DNA from: Mallotus nudiflorus
Taxonomy: Eukaryota; Streptophyta; Magnoliopsida; Malpighiales; Euphorbiaceae
Assembly (NCBI GenBank): GCA_947683625.1
Contig: CANTUR010000830.1
Coordinates: forward strand, 145,924-209,923
Length of the DNA: 64,000 nucleotides
Reading direction: 5' to 3'
Both the position numbers and the translations under genes were made by a program. Each line of letters starts with the position of its first letter. The first letter of the stretch is position 1. Below the pieces are notes generated by a model. The model saw only the letters and a list, made by a program, of their open reading frames with translations, did no database searches and was not told the DNA's origin. Below are positions 1 through 12,102 of the stretch, piece after piece.

Positions 1-1214
1 TTTTTATTAATTTTTCAATAAATTTTAGAACCAACAGCAATTGGGAACAATTTACAACCCTTGTTCTCGTTTAAGAGATATTTTAAATTTATATATTTTA
101 CTGTAGTTGTTCAAATTTTTTTAATTGTTCTTATAAATCTATCCGGATGAAATTTAATACATTAGAGTACATTCTAATTTTAAAAAAGAAAATTAAATAT
201 CTCTAACGAGATTCAATGGGTTAAACAAATAATTTAAAGAGTCAGTAAATATAAAGATAAAGTTTAAAGGTGAACCTATTCATATACCCCAAAGCATGTA
301 TATCATTTGAGTTAGCAACAAATGATCGTGGCATACACCATATCGTTGTCTAATAGAATTTGTAATTAATTGATATAAGATAGAGTAAATCTTAGGATGA
401 TTACGACTGATTACAAGAATTGTCTAATATGATGTTATGTGATTATTCTGGTTGTTATATTATAGCCCAAAAATATTAATATAGTCTATATATATATATA
501 TATATATATAATTATGTAATTAAAAAATAAATTAAAATTATGTAATGTTACTGGAATGGAACATTTAAGTACTTCAATTTTATCAATTGACCACCACATA
601 TTACATCCAAAGAAATACATTTGCAATTGAGTCTAATATTTTGTCTTAACCAATAACTTCTTATTTTTTAAATTTTATTGATTAAATACACCAACTTATT
701 GAATTATACATGATATCCACACATCACATATTGTATTTTATGGTACATTATATAATAATCCTAACCTTTAACGAGCTGGAAGATTAAATCAACGAAAATT
801 CAGTATTTAATTAAAGGATAATGACTAGTGTCGTGAATAGTGACGTTGTCTCTATGTTTTTTTTTATAATTACATTATTAAGAAAAGAAAAATAAATAAA
901 AAGTTTATTTACAAGTTACAAGTGTTTAAATCCTTACATGGATTCACCCATATGCACCTTACGTTTTAGATTAAAAAAAATTCAAAACAATTAAAATTTC
1001 TAAGAAAAATAAAAAATAAATATTAATTAATATTGAGAGCAATATTGGAATTGCTCCTACTGTTATTTTGTCCTCATGAGACCGGTGATATCACCGGTCA
1101 TGATACATATCACTATTCTTAATTAAAGTGGTAAAAACTAAAATCTAATAACATATAAGTGAAACCTAAGTAACTTGATGTTATTGAGTTTACTTTTATA
1201 ATTATTAATGCTAT
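1..1214. other. AT-rich intergenic spacer
   Basis: No coding region is supported here. The stretch is AT-rich and holds a short (TA)n run near 486-510. It has a loose pair of inverted TTAATTAA-containing ends around 804-825 and 1112-1130, and a perfect 18-bp palindrome at 1081-1098. These may be remnants of a small inverted-repeat element, but no convincing target-site duplication was found. Confidence 0.6.
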
Positions 1215-3950
1215 TGTTATGACCCAAAATTTTCATATAAATTATTAAATTAAATTATGATATATGCAGTGTTAATAAATAATTTTATTAATGATTATTT
1301 TAATATTTTAATTTTATTATTATTCTAATTATTTATTTTAGTAAATTGTAGCATTTGGTTATTGATGAGATTAAATTTTATTTCGAAAGTTATTATTTAT
1401 TTTACTATAAATTGGTAATTATTGTTAAATTAAAGATTTAAGTTAAATTTTATTGTCATTTATTATCTAATCTCATTAATATTAATTTGGAGATTAATTA
1501 GTGTTAATTAGATTTGATTATTATTATTATTTGTGGTGTGCTTTTAATAAATCTAAATTAATTGTTGTATAAAAATATATGTATATATATATATATAATA
1601 AGTTGATAACTATATATATGTATGTGTGTGTGCAGATGTGTATATATATATATATATATATATATTTAAAAAAAAGGACAAAAAGTTTTTTTTTTTCGGT
1701 TTCTTCTTCCCCTCCTTTTTCTTTTTCATCATCTTCTTCTTCTTCTCACGTCACTACCTCACGCCGGACCACCAACCAAACCTCTGCGCACCACCACCTC
1801 AGCAGCAGCAATAGCACAGGTAGTAGTGTAGGACAACGTGTGTGAATAGTATAGTCCGATCACCGACAAGGAAACTAGTTGAGCTTGGACTCGTTTCGAA
1901 GCTCATGCTACGAGCTTCAATAATATATAGTTATTTTTGAGTAAATCAACTAGTAAGGACTCCGAAAACTCAATTTTTTTTTTTTATGTCAATATGTTTA
2001 ATTTGATTTTCCTTATAGAATTTAATTTTATTTGGAGATGTGGTAGTTAGATAAATTGATGTTTGAGCTAAAATCTACCTAAAAATTATCTTCATTTATT
2101 TTTTTGAAATTATTAAAAATATATATCCTCCTTTTTTTGGGTTTGGTTACTGTTCATAGTTCTCGGTCTGGAAATTTTCTTATTTTTATTAAATTCTATA
2201 TATTATTTAGAGCAAGTTTCATGATGGAAGTTTATTAAATTTGTATTCCGATTATTTATTATGAATTTTTTAATGTTTATGTGAAAAATGAATTTTTGGA
2301 AAAATTAATATAAATTAGTAATTTTTATATTTTAGTTGAAATTATTATTAATTAGTATGTTCTGGAAATTTTTGAATAATAAAAATTATTAAATTAATTT
2401 TTGTGAATTATTTGCTATTTTTAGCTAATTAGTAATAATTTCTAGAAATATATTCAACTAATAGTTTTATTTATTATTTTTATGATTAAATTAAAATTTA
2501 GCTATTTTATTATATATTTGAGCAATTTAAATAATTATTGATAATTAATAGGTTTTGGATAGTTTTTGAGTGATAATTGGCATTAAAATAATTTTTATAA
2601 TGTAATTACTATTTTTAGCTAATTAATGGTAATTTTTGAAAATATATTCGAATAATAATTTTAATTATTATTTTTAAGCTTAAATAAGTTTTTAGATATT
2701 TTTATTATATAATTAGGAAATTTAAATAATTATAAGTAATTTATGCTATTTAATTTTGAATATTTGAAAAATGGATTTTCATTACTATTATTTTAGTATA
2801 TTGAGATTTTATTAATTATTTTGAAAATAAATATCTTTGATGTTTTTATTATTTAAATAAGTTGATTTATGTTATTTTATTGATTTTTATGAATTTTAGT
2901 GATTTTTAATAATTATTATTTTATTATTTGATTTTAAGTATATTGGTTCTTGGTTGGGCAATTATTGTAGTTCGGGGGCCCAATCCGAGAAGTTGAGTAT
3001 TTGTGAATATTTGAAGTGTGTTTGCGTGCAGGATCGGCTTTACTTTTAGTAGAGAGACGTTCATTTTACAAGAAAAACTCTGTCGAATTTCGATAGAATT
3101 TTCGTAAAACGTGACAACTGGTCTAAGTCTAGTTTTGAAATTTTGCCGAGTCGTGTTTAGATTGAGTTATTCTTAGAAATTTTAGAGTTATTAAATTATA
3201 AATTTTATTCTAATAATAATAATATTATTTTTCTTTAGTTGTATTGCGAGTTAGGCCGATCGGACTGGGCCAGCCAAACTGGAACAGTGGAGCGCAGTAG
3301 TACTGTGAGTTATTATCATATATATACATTGCATATATATTAATATTATAAGCATTCATACATGTTAATAAATATGAATTTAATTATGCTCTTTTCATTA
3401 AATTATTTTTATTATTGTTAATATTATATTTATGATTTTATATAGAAATATTGAGAATATTCATTTTCGATATTATATGTTGTTATATTTTTATATTGAA
3501 TTTTCATTATTCGATTTTGATAAATATATTTCAAGGATAGTAGTAGAACGTGTTACTTAATGGGATGCACTATGACTATATACGTACCAGTGCGTTAGAT
3601 TTTAGGGTTAATATTATGAAATAGTTGATGTGAGATTTAAATAATTGATTATTGAGATTTGTGGTGAGAAAGTGGTATGATTGCGGGAGTTCGGTTGACC
3701 TAGTTTCTTGGGGTCAATTATGCCGACAGTGAGACTGTGGGAGCTTGATTGACTTAGTGTCTTGGGACCAATCTACTGTCCAAAAATAAAAAAGAGAAAT
3801 ATTTTGGAATTAAGTGAGCCTGTTAGCTAGTGAAATTCAGTGATCGAGGTTGTAGAATATTTTAGATTCTACTCCAATCATTCACCCAAAAATAATTTTT
3901 TTTGTATCTATTATTATATAAAAGTAAATTTTAACATCTGTATGAAATGC

Positions 3951-4010
<60 letters not shown>

Positions 4011-4315
4011 CTAATGCTTGATTGTATATGACTTTAGGTTGCATGTATATATATTATAATAATTCACTCAGTGAGGTCTGACTCCCTTCAATATTTTTTT
4101 CAGGATCTTCTACTTCAGACCTCCCCTGTAGTAATATTCGTTGGACACTTTTCTCTTTGGCTGATTTGTGTAAATACTGAGCTATCATTTTCTTGTATCT
4201 TAGTAATCACTGCAGTAATAGTGTTATTATGGTAGCATTTGATTGTACTTGTTAAAGATTCTGTATTTGAATCATATATGAAGATATTTTTATTATATTA
4301 TGATATAAAGTTTTA
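1215..4315 (+). repeat. 5' LTR of the chromovirus-type element, 3'-truncated
   Basis: This copy aligns almost throughout with 8693-11790. It begins TGTTATGACCC, whereas the 3' copy begins TATTATGCCCC and has lost the canonical TG. Homology stops near 4315, where the 3' LTR continues for about 150 bp more to its CA end, so the U5 end of this copy is deleted or replaced. It contains (TA)n runs at 1569-1595, 1640-1665 and a long one at 3956-4007, a pyrimidine-rich tract at 1686-1745, a hairpin at 3038-3054 and paired repeats at 3679-3773. Confidence 0.88.
3956..4007. repeat. (TA)n microsatellite in the 5' LTR
   Basis: About 26 TA units. The matching place in the 3' LTR (near 11470) has only a few, so the run expanded in this copy after insertion or shrank in the other. 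Confidence 0.95.
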
Positions 4316-5450
4316 GGTTCGACTACGTCTTTAAAAAGTCTTCGTTGTTTTTTTTGAAATTCTACGTAACCGTTAAGGTATTTATTTATTTTCTGTTTGT
4401 CATCTGTGATTGTCTAAATTGTATGTTTTGCTTTTGTTCTTTTTTTTATTGTGGTGAGCGTGAGTCACTCCATCAGTCGGTGAGATTGATGACGGAGAGC
4501 CTTTTAAGGACAAGGTTCTACCCCATATGTAGCTAGCTAGGCGTAGGGGTAGAGGTGAATTTAGAGGGCCAAATGGTCACCTTAGATAGTAGAAACAATA
4601 GAATGAGGAGCCTGTGGCTCAAGGTTTTGATGATACTACCCATGCACTAGGAGTTTCACAGGGTGCAGTGGCGAAACCTTCGGCCATACAATAGATGCAG
4701 CCTTTATTTCAGCAGAGAGCTTAGGATGTGTCAATTCTGCATATATTCTATTTTTTGAATCTCATTGATTTTTGTGTCTTTTCAAGTGAGGTGAATGTGA
4801 ACTGATTTTACCATAGAGACAATATATATTGCTAAGCAGTCCTTTCAAGTTGAAGTTATGATTCTAGTTTCAACCCCTACTACACCTATCTAGTATAAGG
4901 GTAGGTTAGAGGCAACGGTAAGTTAAAGGCCAAAGTAGTTATTGTAAAAGGTACAGGCAACCTTTGAATTCAAACTTGCAATATTTATGCCATGGATAGC
5001 CAGGATTAATGAGGGCTTAATAACACTTAACCAAGCATGAAAATTGTTTTGATTATGCTTTGATGAAGGAATCAAAAGATGTTTAATGTGGACCCAACAC
5101 TTTTGTACTCTTAATGATGAAGTTATCAGTTTTGACTGTAGTTTAAGATTGGTACATACAGTCAAATTAGCTTTATGTGACATGATTAGAGTTTAGAGAG
5201 TAATTTCTAAGATACTTTCATCCATCTTTAAAGAGGGATAATTACACTTGGTGGCTATTATACAGAGTAAGAGAATAGCAGTCAATTGAGAAGAATACAT
5301 ATGAACTCTTCAATCTATCACTTCATGTTGTAGATGTGATACTGTATAAGTGGAGTCTAGTAAAATTGTATGTTACAAGATTAAGTTTAGTATATTAACC
5401 TCTGAGTTGAGGACTGAAAATTTAAAGCGTTATTCACAGATTCATTCCTT
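4316..5450 (+). pseudogene. gag remnant of the chromovirus-type element
   Basis: The stretch after the truncated 5' LTR holds only scraps of coding sequence. From an ATG at 4537 an Arg/Gly-rich start like those of chromovirus gag proteins (ARRRGRGEFRGP) can be read after an immediate stop codon. A further Gag-like stretch follows to about 4720. The remainder to the protease region has stops in all frames and no recognisable capsid or zinc-knuckle motif. A primer-binding site expected next to the LTR was not found. Large internal deletion is the likely reason for the short gag region. Confidence 0.55.
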
Positions 5451-8400
5451 TGGGTGTAATTAAGTTGACATGATTTTAAGAATGGGTTTTGATATGATCC
5501 TTGGAATGAATAGATTGTCTCAGCATTATGCCACTATTGGTAATCAGAGTAAAGAAGTAATTTTCATAATTCCATATGAAGAAGAGTTTAAGTTTGTGGA
5601 TAACAAGAGTTCTGCACCTCATAATCTTATCTCCGCTATCACAGCTAGGAAGATACTGAGAAAAAGGGTTGTCAAGGATATTTAGCACTAGTCAGAGACA
5701 CTACAGTGGAGAAGACTTTTGTTTCAGATGTCCCTATAGCTTGTGAGTTCCTAGATATCTTTCATAATGAGTCGCCAGGTTTATCACCTCACAAAGAGAT
5801 TGAATTCTGTATTGATATGGTTCCTAACACAGCTCCTATTTCGATGCCACCATACAAAATGATTCCTATAGAGTTGAAGGAATTAAAGGACCAGTTGCAA
5901 GATTTACTGGACAATGTTTTATCAGACCCAACACTTCTCCTTGAGGTGCACCAGTCCTATTTGTGAAGAAGAAGGATGGTACACTAAAACTATGCATAGA
6001 TTACAGAGAGTTGAATAAGGTGACAATGAAGAACAAGTATCCTCTTTCGAGGATAGATGATTTATTTGATCAACTTCAAGGTGCACCGTTCTTCTCCAAG
6101 ATTGATGTAAGATCAGGCTATCATCAGTTACAGATTAGAGAAGTTGATGTTCCTAAAATGACATTTCATACTAGATATGGCCACTACGAGTTTCTTGTGA
6201 TGTCATTTAGCATTGACTAATGCCCCAACTGCTTTCATGGATCTGATGAACAGGGTATTCAGACCATATATAGATTAGTTTATGGTAGTTTTCATTAATG
6301 ATATACTGGTGTATTCGAAGAGTATGGAAGAACATGTAAATCACTTAAGGATAGTACTACAAACACTGAGAAAACATCAGCTTCATACTAAATTCTCAAA
6401 GTGTGATTTCTAGACTAAGAGTGTAGCATTTCTTGGTCACATGGTGTCTAAAGATGGTATTGAGGTTGATCCACAGAAGTTTAAAGCAATATTTGAATGG
6501 TCCAGACCGACATCTGTCACTGAGATTTAAAGTTTCTTGGGTTTGGCTAGGTATTATAGGAGATTCGTTCAAGATTTCTCAAGAATTATAGCACCTATAA
6601 CTCAAAAGAATGTGAAGTTTAAGTGGTCAGATGCTTATGAAAATAGTTTTCAACTATTAAAGGAGAACTTGACCATATCTCTAGTGCTAACTTTGCCAAA
6701 TGGAGAAGACAAGCTCACAATTTATTATGATGCCTTCAGAGTTGGTCTAGGTTGTGTGTTGATGCAGAATGGTAAGGTAGTTGCATATGCTTCCAGGCAG
6801 TTGAAGAAGTATGAACAGAGTTATCCTCCTCACGACCTAAAGATGACAATAATGATCTTTGCTCTCAAGATTTAGAAACATTATCTGTACAAAGTGACTT
6901 ATGAGATTTTCATATATTATAAAAGCTTGAAGTACATTTTCCAGCAGAGAGATCTGAACTTGAGGCAAAGGAGATAGTTGGAATTACTGAAGGATTATGA
7001 CTGCGATATTTTTTATCATCCAAGTAAGGCTAATATGGTAGCAGATTCTTTAAGTAGAAAATTCTCAGGTAGTCTTGCTTACATTAGTATGGAGATGAGG
7101 CCTTTGATCTAAGAGTTGCACCAGTTAGTAGATTAGGGGTTGATGATGAAGATGAGCATATCAGGAAGATTGTTGGCACAGTTCAGAGTTAGATCAGTAC
7201 TGAGGGATAGCATAAAGGTAGCTCAAAGCCAAGATCCTATTTTGGTTGAACTTAAGGAGAATGTGTGAGCAGAAAAATTCACTGATTTTACACTAAATGA
7301 TAAAGGTGTTTTATAGATCAGTGGAAGACTATATGTGCCTGATGTAGATAGTTTGAGAGAGGAGATCCTAGATTATGAACATTTTACAGCTTATAGTGTA
7401 CATCCAGGTGCTACAAAGATGTACCACAACATTAAGGATCTATACTGGTGGGATGGTAAGAAAAAGGATATAGCTGATTTTATTGCTAAGTGCTTGACTT
7501 GTCAACAGGTGAAAGTTGAACATCAGAAGCCTTCTGGGAAGCTTTAGCCTCTTCCTATTCCTGAGTGGAAATGAGAAAGAGTTTTTATGGATTTTGTGAC
7601 TGGATTACCTCGTTCGAATGATGGATAGGATTCCATCTGGGTGATCATGGACAGGTTAACCAAATCAACTCACTTCTTATCAGTTAAAGCTATTTTTTCT
7701 ATAGCCAAGTTAGCCAAGCTGTATGTTAAGCATATTGTGTGCCTATATAGAGTACCTATGTCCATCGTATTTGATAGAGGTTTTGTGTTCACCGTCAATT
7801 TTAGCAGAAGTTGCAAGAAGCTATGGGCACTAGGCTTGACTTCAGTACTGCTTTTCACCCTCAGACAAATAGTTAGACTAAAAGGACGATCTAGACACTT
7901 GAGGATATGTTGAGAATGTGTATAATGGATTTTGGAGGTAGTTGGAATGATCATCTGCAACTAGTAGAGTTTGCTTACAATAATAGCTACCATAACAATA
8001 TTAAAATGGCACTCTATGAGGCTTTGTATGGGAGAAAGTGTAGATCCCCTCTATGTTAGAATGAAGTGGGAGAGAGACAATTTACTAGACCTGTGATTAT
8101 CTAGGATGTAGCTGAGAAAGTTGCTTTGATAAGGAGAAGATTAGAAACTGCAACTAGCAAACAAAAGAGCTATGCAGATCTGAAATGCAAGGATGTGGAG
8201 TTTTAGGTTGGAGATTATGTTTTTCTGAAGGTGTCACTGATGAAGGGTATAATGAGATTTAGCAAGAAGGAGAAGTTAGCACCGAGATACATTTGACCGT
8301 TCGAGATTCTGGAGAGAGTGGGCATGGTTGCATATCGATTGGCTTTGTCTCCGAATTTGTCTCAAGTGCATCCAATGTTCCATGTCTCAATACTAAGGAA

Positions 8401-8629
8401 GTACATTTCAGACTCTTCGCATATGTTGCAGCCCTAGAGTGTGGAAGTAAATGAAGACCTGACATACGTGGAAGAGCCAGTTGCGATTGTGTATTATCAA
8501 GTTCGTCAGCTACATTCAAAATGGATCCCAATGGTTAAAGTGTTGTGGAGGAACAACAACTCGGAAGAGTACACATGGGAGACCGAAGTTGAGAAGCGAA
8601 CAACGTATCCCCATTTTTTTCCTCGATGA
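5451..8629 (+). pseudogene. pol remnant (PR-RT-RNaseH-INT-chromodomain) of the chromovirus-type element
   Basis: The fragments lie in the usual pol order. The protease tail FDMILGMNRLS is at about 5490-5525 (the family usually has F-D-V-I-L-G-M-D-W-L). RT covers about 5706-6500 with RELNKV, the KIDVRSGYHQ block and a YIDD-box equivalent at 6290-6305 that reads FIND, so a catalytic Asp is replaced. The RT-RNase H connection, with SFLGLARYYRRF, is at 6531-6575. RNase H spans about 6710-7060, including ASRQLKKYEQ and a late DSLSRKF. The integrase zinc-finger region is at 7335-7547 (H..H...CLTCQQ), its core at about 7570-7900 has the D-rich motif damaged, and the C-terminal part runs from 8210. 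The 8441-8629 segment ends in a chromodomain-like fold. At least ten in-frame stops and several frameshifts are visible, so no product is expected. Confidence 0.88.
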
Positions 8630-8658
8630 TTTCTTGTATTTTTTTCTTTTATTCTGAA

Positions 8659-8692
8659 AATTTGAGGACGAATTTTTATAAGAATGGAAGAC
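8659..8692 (+). other. Polypurine-tract region before the 3' LTR
   Basis: The sequence between the end of pol and the 3' LTR contains TTTGAGGACGAA and then a purine-rich AGAATGGAAGAC directly abutting the LTR. Ty3/gypsy elements carry their plus-strand priming tract at this position. It is now impure, in line with the general decay of the element. Confidence 0.5.
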
Positions 8693-9043
8693 TATTATGC
8701 CCCAAAATTTTCATATAAATTATTAAATTAAATTATGAGATATACAATGTTAATAAATATTTTTACTAATGATTATTTTAATATTTTAATTTTTTTATTA
8801 TTCTAATTATTTATTTTAGTAAATTGTAGAATTTGGTTATTGATGAGACTAAATTTTATTTCAAAAGTTATTATTTATTTTATTATAAATTGGTAATTAT
8901 TGTGAAATTAAAGATTTAAGTTAAATTTTATTGTCATTTATTATTTAATATTATTAATATTAATTTGGGAATTAATTAGTGTTAATTAGATTTGATTATT
9001 ATCATTATTTGTGGTGTCCTTTTAATAAATATAAATTAATTGT

Positions 9044-9088
<45 letters not shown>

Positions 9089-9154
9089 ATATATATCTAT
9101 ATATAATAAGTTAATAACTATATATATATATGTGTGTGTGTGTGCAAATGTGTG

Positions 9155-9206
<52 letters not shown>

Positions 9207-11935
9207 AAAAAAAAGAGACAAAGCTTCTTTTTTTTTTTTCAGTTTCCTCTTCCCCTCCTTTTTCTTTTTCTTCTCACATCACTGCCTCATGCCAGACCAC
9301 CAATTAAACCTCCGCGCGCTACCACCTCAGCAGCAGCAACAGTGCAGGACAATACTGTGTGAATAGTGCAATCTAGTCGCCGACGAGGAAACTGGTCGGG
9401 TTTGAGCTCATTTCGAAAGTCACACTACAAGCTTCAATAATACGTAGTTATTTTTGAGTAAATCGATCGATAAGGACTCCGAAAACTCAATTTTATATTT
9501 ATGTCAATATTTTTAATTTGATTTTCATTATAGAATTTAATTTTATTTGGAGATGTGGTAGTTAGATAAATTGATTTTTGAGATAAGATCTACCTAAATA
9601 TTATTTTTATTTATTTTTTGAAATTATTAAAAATATATATATGTATTTTTTGGGTTTGGTTACTGTTTACAGTCTTGGGTCTGAAAATTTTCTTATTTTT
9701 ATTAAATTCTATATATTATTTAGAGCAAGTTTCATGAAGAAGTTTATTGAAATTGTATTCCAATTATTTATTATGAATTTTTTTAATGTTTATGTGAAAA
9801 ATGAATTTTTGAAAAAGTTAGTATAAATTAGTATTTTTTATATTTTAGTTGAAATTATTGTTAATTATTATGTTCTGGGCAGTTTTTGAATAATAAAAAT
9901 TATTAAATTAATTTTTGTGAATTATTTACTATTTTTAGCTAATTAATAATAACTTCCGAAAATATATTCAAATAATAGTTTTATTTATTATTTTTATGAT
10001 TAAATGAAATTTTAGCTATTTTATTATATATGTGAGAAATTTAAACAATTATTGATAATTAATAGGTTTTGGATAATTTTTGAGTGATAATTGGCATTAA
10101 AATAATTTTTATAATGTAATTACTATTTTTAGCTAATTAATGGTAATTTTTGAAAATATATTCGAATAATAATTTTAATTATTATTTTTAAGGTTAAATA
10201 AATTTTTAGGTATTTTTATTATATAATTGGGCAATTTAAATAATTATCGGTAATTTATGCTATTTAATTTTGAACATTTGAAAAATGGATTTTTATTAAT
10301 ATTATTTTAGTATATTGAGATTTTATTAATTATTTTGAAAATAAATATCTTTGATGTTTTTATTATTTAAATAAGTTGAGTTGTGATATTTTATTGATTT
10401 TTATGAGTTTTAGTGATTTTTAATAATTATTATTTTATTATTTGATTTTAAGTATATTGGTTCTCGGTTGGACAATTATTGTAGTTCGGAGACCCAACCC
10501 GAGAAGTTGAGTATTTGTGAATATTTGAAGTGCGTTTACGTGCAGAATCAGCTCTACTTTTAGTAGAGAGACGTTCGTTTTACAAAGGAAACTCTGTCGA
10601 ATTTTCAGTAAATTTCTCGTAAAACGTGACAATTGATCCAAGTCTAGTTTTGAAATTTTGCCCGAGTCATGTTTAGATCAAGTTATTCTTAGAAATTTTA
10701 GAGTTATTAAATTAGGAATTTTATTCTAATAATAATATTATTATTTTTCTTTAGCTGTACCATGAGCTAGGCCGACCGAATCGGACCAACCGAACTGGAA
10801 CAGCTGAGCGCAGTAGTACTATGAGTTATTATCATATATATACATTGCATATAGATTAATATTATGAGCATTCATATATGTTAATAAATATAAATTTAAT
10901 TATGTTCTTTTTATTAAATTATATTTATTACTGTTAATATTATATTTATGATTTTATATAGAAATATTGAGAATATTCATTTTCGATATTATATGCTATT
11001 ATATTTTTCTACTGAATTTTCATTATTCGATTTCGATAAATATATTTGAAGGATAGGAATAGAATGTGTTATCTAGTGAGTTGCATTAGGACTGTGTACG
11101 TACTAGTGCGTTAGATTTTAGGATTAATATTATGAAATATTTGATGTGAAATTAACATAATTGATTATTGAGATTTGTAGTGAGAAAGTGGTGTGATTGC
11201 GAGAGCTCGGTTGACCTAATGTCGTAGGGCCAATCACGCTGACAGTGAAACTACAGGAGTTCGGTTGACTTAATATCTCGGGACTAGTCTACTATCCAAA
11301 AATAGAAAAGAGAAATATTTAGAATTAAGTGAGATTGCTAGCTAGTGAGATTCAGTGATTGAGATTGCGGAATATTTTAGGATTTCGCTCCGATTCTTCA
11401 CCAAAAATAATTTTTTTTTCATCTATTATTATATAAAAATGAATTTTAGCATCTGTATGAAATGCATGTATATATATATATTATTATATTTGATTGTATA
11501 TGACTTTATATTGTATGCATATATATTATAATAATTCACTTAGTAAAATCTGACTCCCCTCAATATTTCTTTTGAGATCTTCTACTTCAAACCTCCCCCG
11601 TAGTACTATTCGTCGAACTCTTTCCTCTTCAGCTTATTTTTATAAATACTAAACTGTCGTTTTCTTGTATCTTACTAATAATTGCAGTAGTAGTGTTATT
11701 GTGGTAGCATTGTGTTGTACTTGTTAGAAATTCTGTATTTGAATCATGTATGAAAATATTTTTATTATATTATGATATAAAGTTTTATTTTATATTAAAT
11801 AAAGTTTTTAATTTTGGTGTATTTTTATATTATTATTGCATATATTTTTATTTTAAAACTTGTTACGAATTTTAAATTCAAAAAAAAATTTCATTCCCTA
11901 ACGTCAGTCATGATTTCCCGATCTGAGTCATTACA
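8693..11935 (+). repeat. 3' LTR of the chromovirus-type element
   Basis: This is the full-length copy, 3243 bp, ending GAGTCATTACA. Its last 40 bp resemble the terminus of the solo LTR that ends at 26944. It carries (TA)n runs at about 9045-9112 and 9158-9202, a perfect 7-bp hairpin at 10552-10568 with a TTT loop, the inverted repeat CGTTTTAC/GTAAAACG at 10576-10626, and the tandem GAYTG...CARTC repeats at 11195-11289. Many differences from the 5' copy, including indels, show that the insertion is old. Confidence 0.9.
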
Positions 11936-12102
11936 ACTACAATCATTATAAAATTTCTTGTATTTTACACTTTTTTTAACAGGTATTTTACACACTGGAT
12001 GAAATAGAAAGAAAGCACATTGATGTATAAAAAAAATTGAACATCACACTTACCTAAATTGGTCGTGTATCATAAATTTTAAGAAAGTTGTCTACGAAAG
12101 TT

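Larger units (their letters stand above)
1215..11935 (+). mobile_element. Decayed Ty3/gypsy LTR retrotransposon, chromovirus (Tekay/Del-like)
   Basis: Two ~3.1-3.2 kb direct repeats bracket an internal region of about 4.4 kb. In order on + it carries a gag remnant, protease remnant, reverse transcriptase, RNase H, integrase and a C-terminal chromodomain-like segment, the Ty3/gypsy order with RT before integrase. Long LTRs and a chromodomain-like tail suggest the Tekay/Del lineage (inference). The element is dead: the 5' LTR lacks about 150 bp at its 3' end, no primer-binding site is seen, gag is largely unreadable and pol has many stops and frameshifts. The flanking 5-mers (1210-1214 gctat, 11936-11940 actac) match at only three of five positions, so the target-site duplication is uncertain. 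Confidence 0.9.

Noticed and set aside
1081..1120. Helitron 3' terminus (hairpin then CTRR)
   Set aside because: The palindrome has no loop and is followed by CACTATTCTT, with no CTRR end, and no 5' TC terminus was found at a plausible distance.
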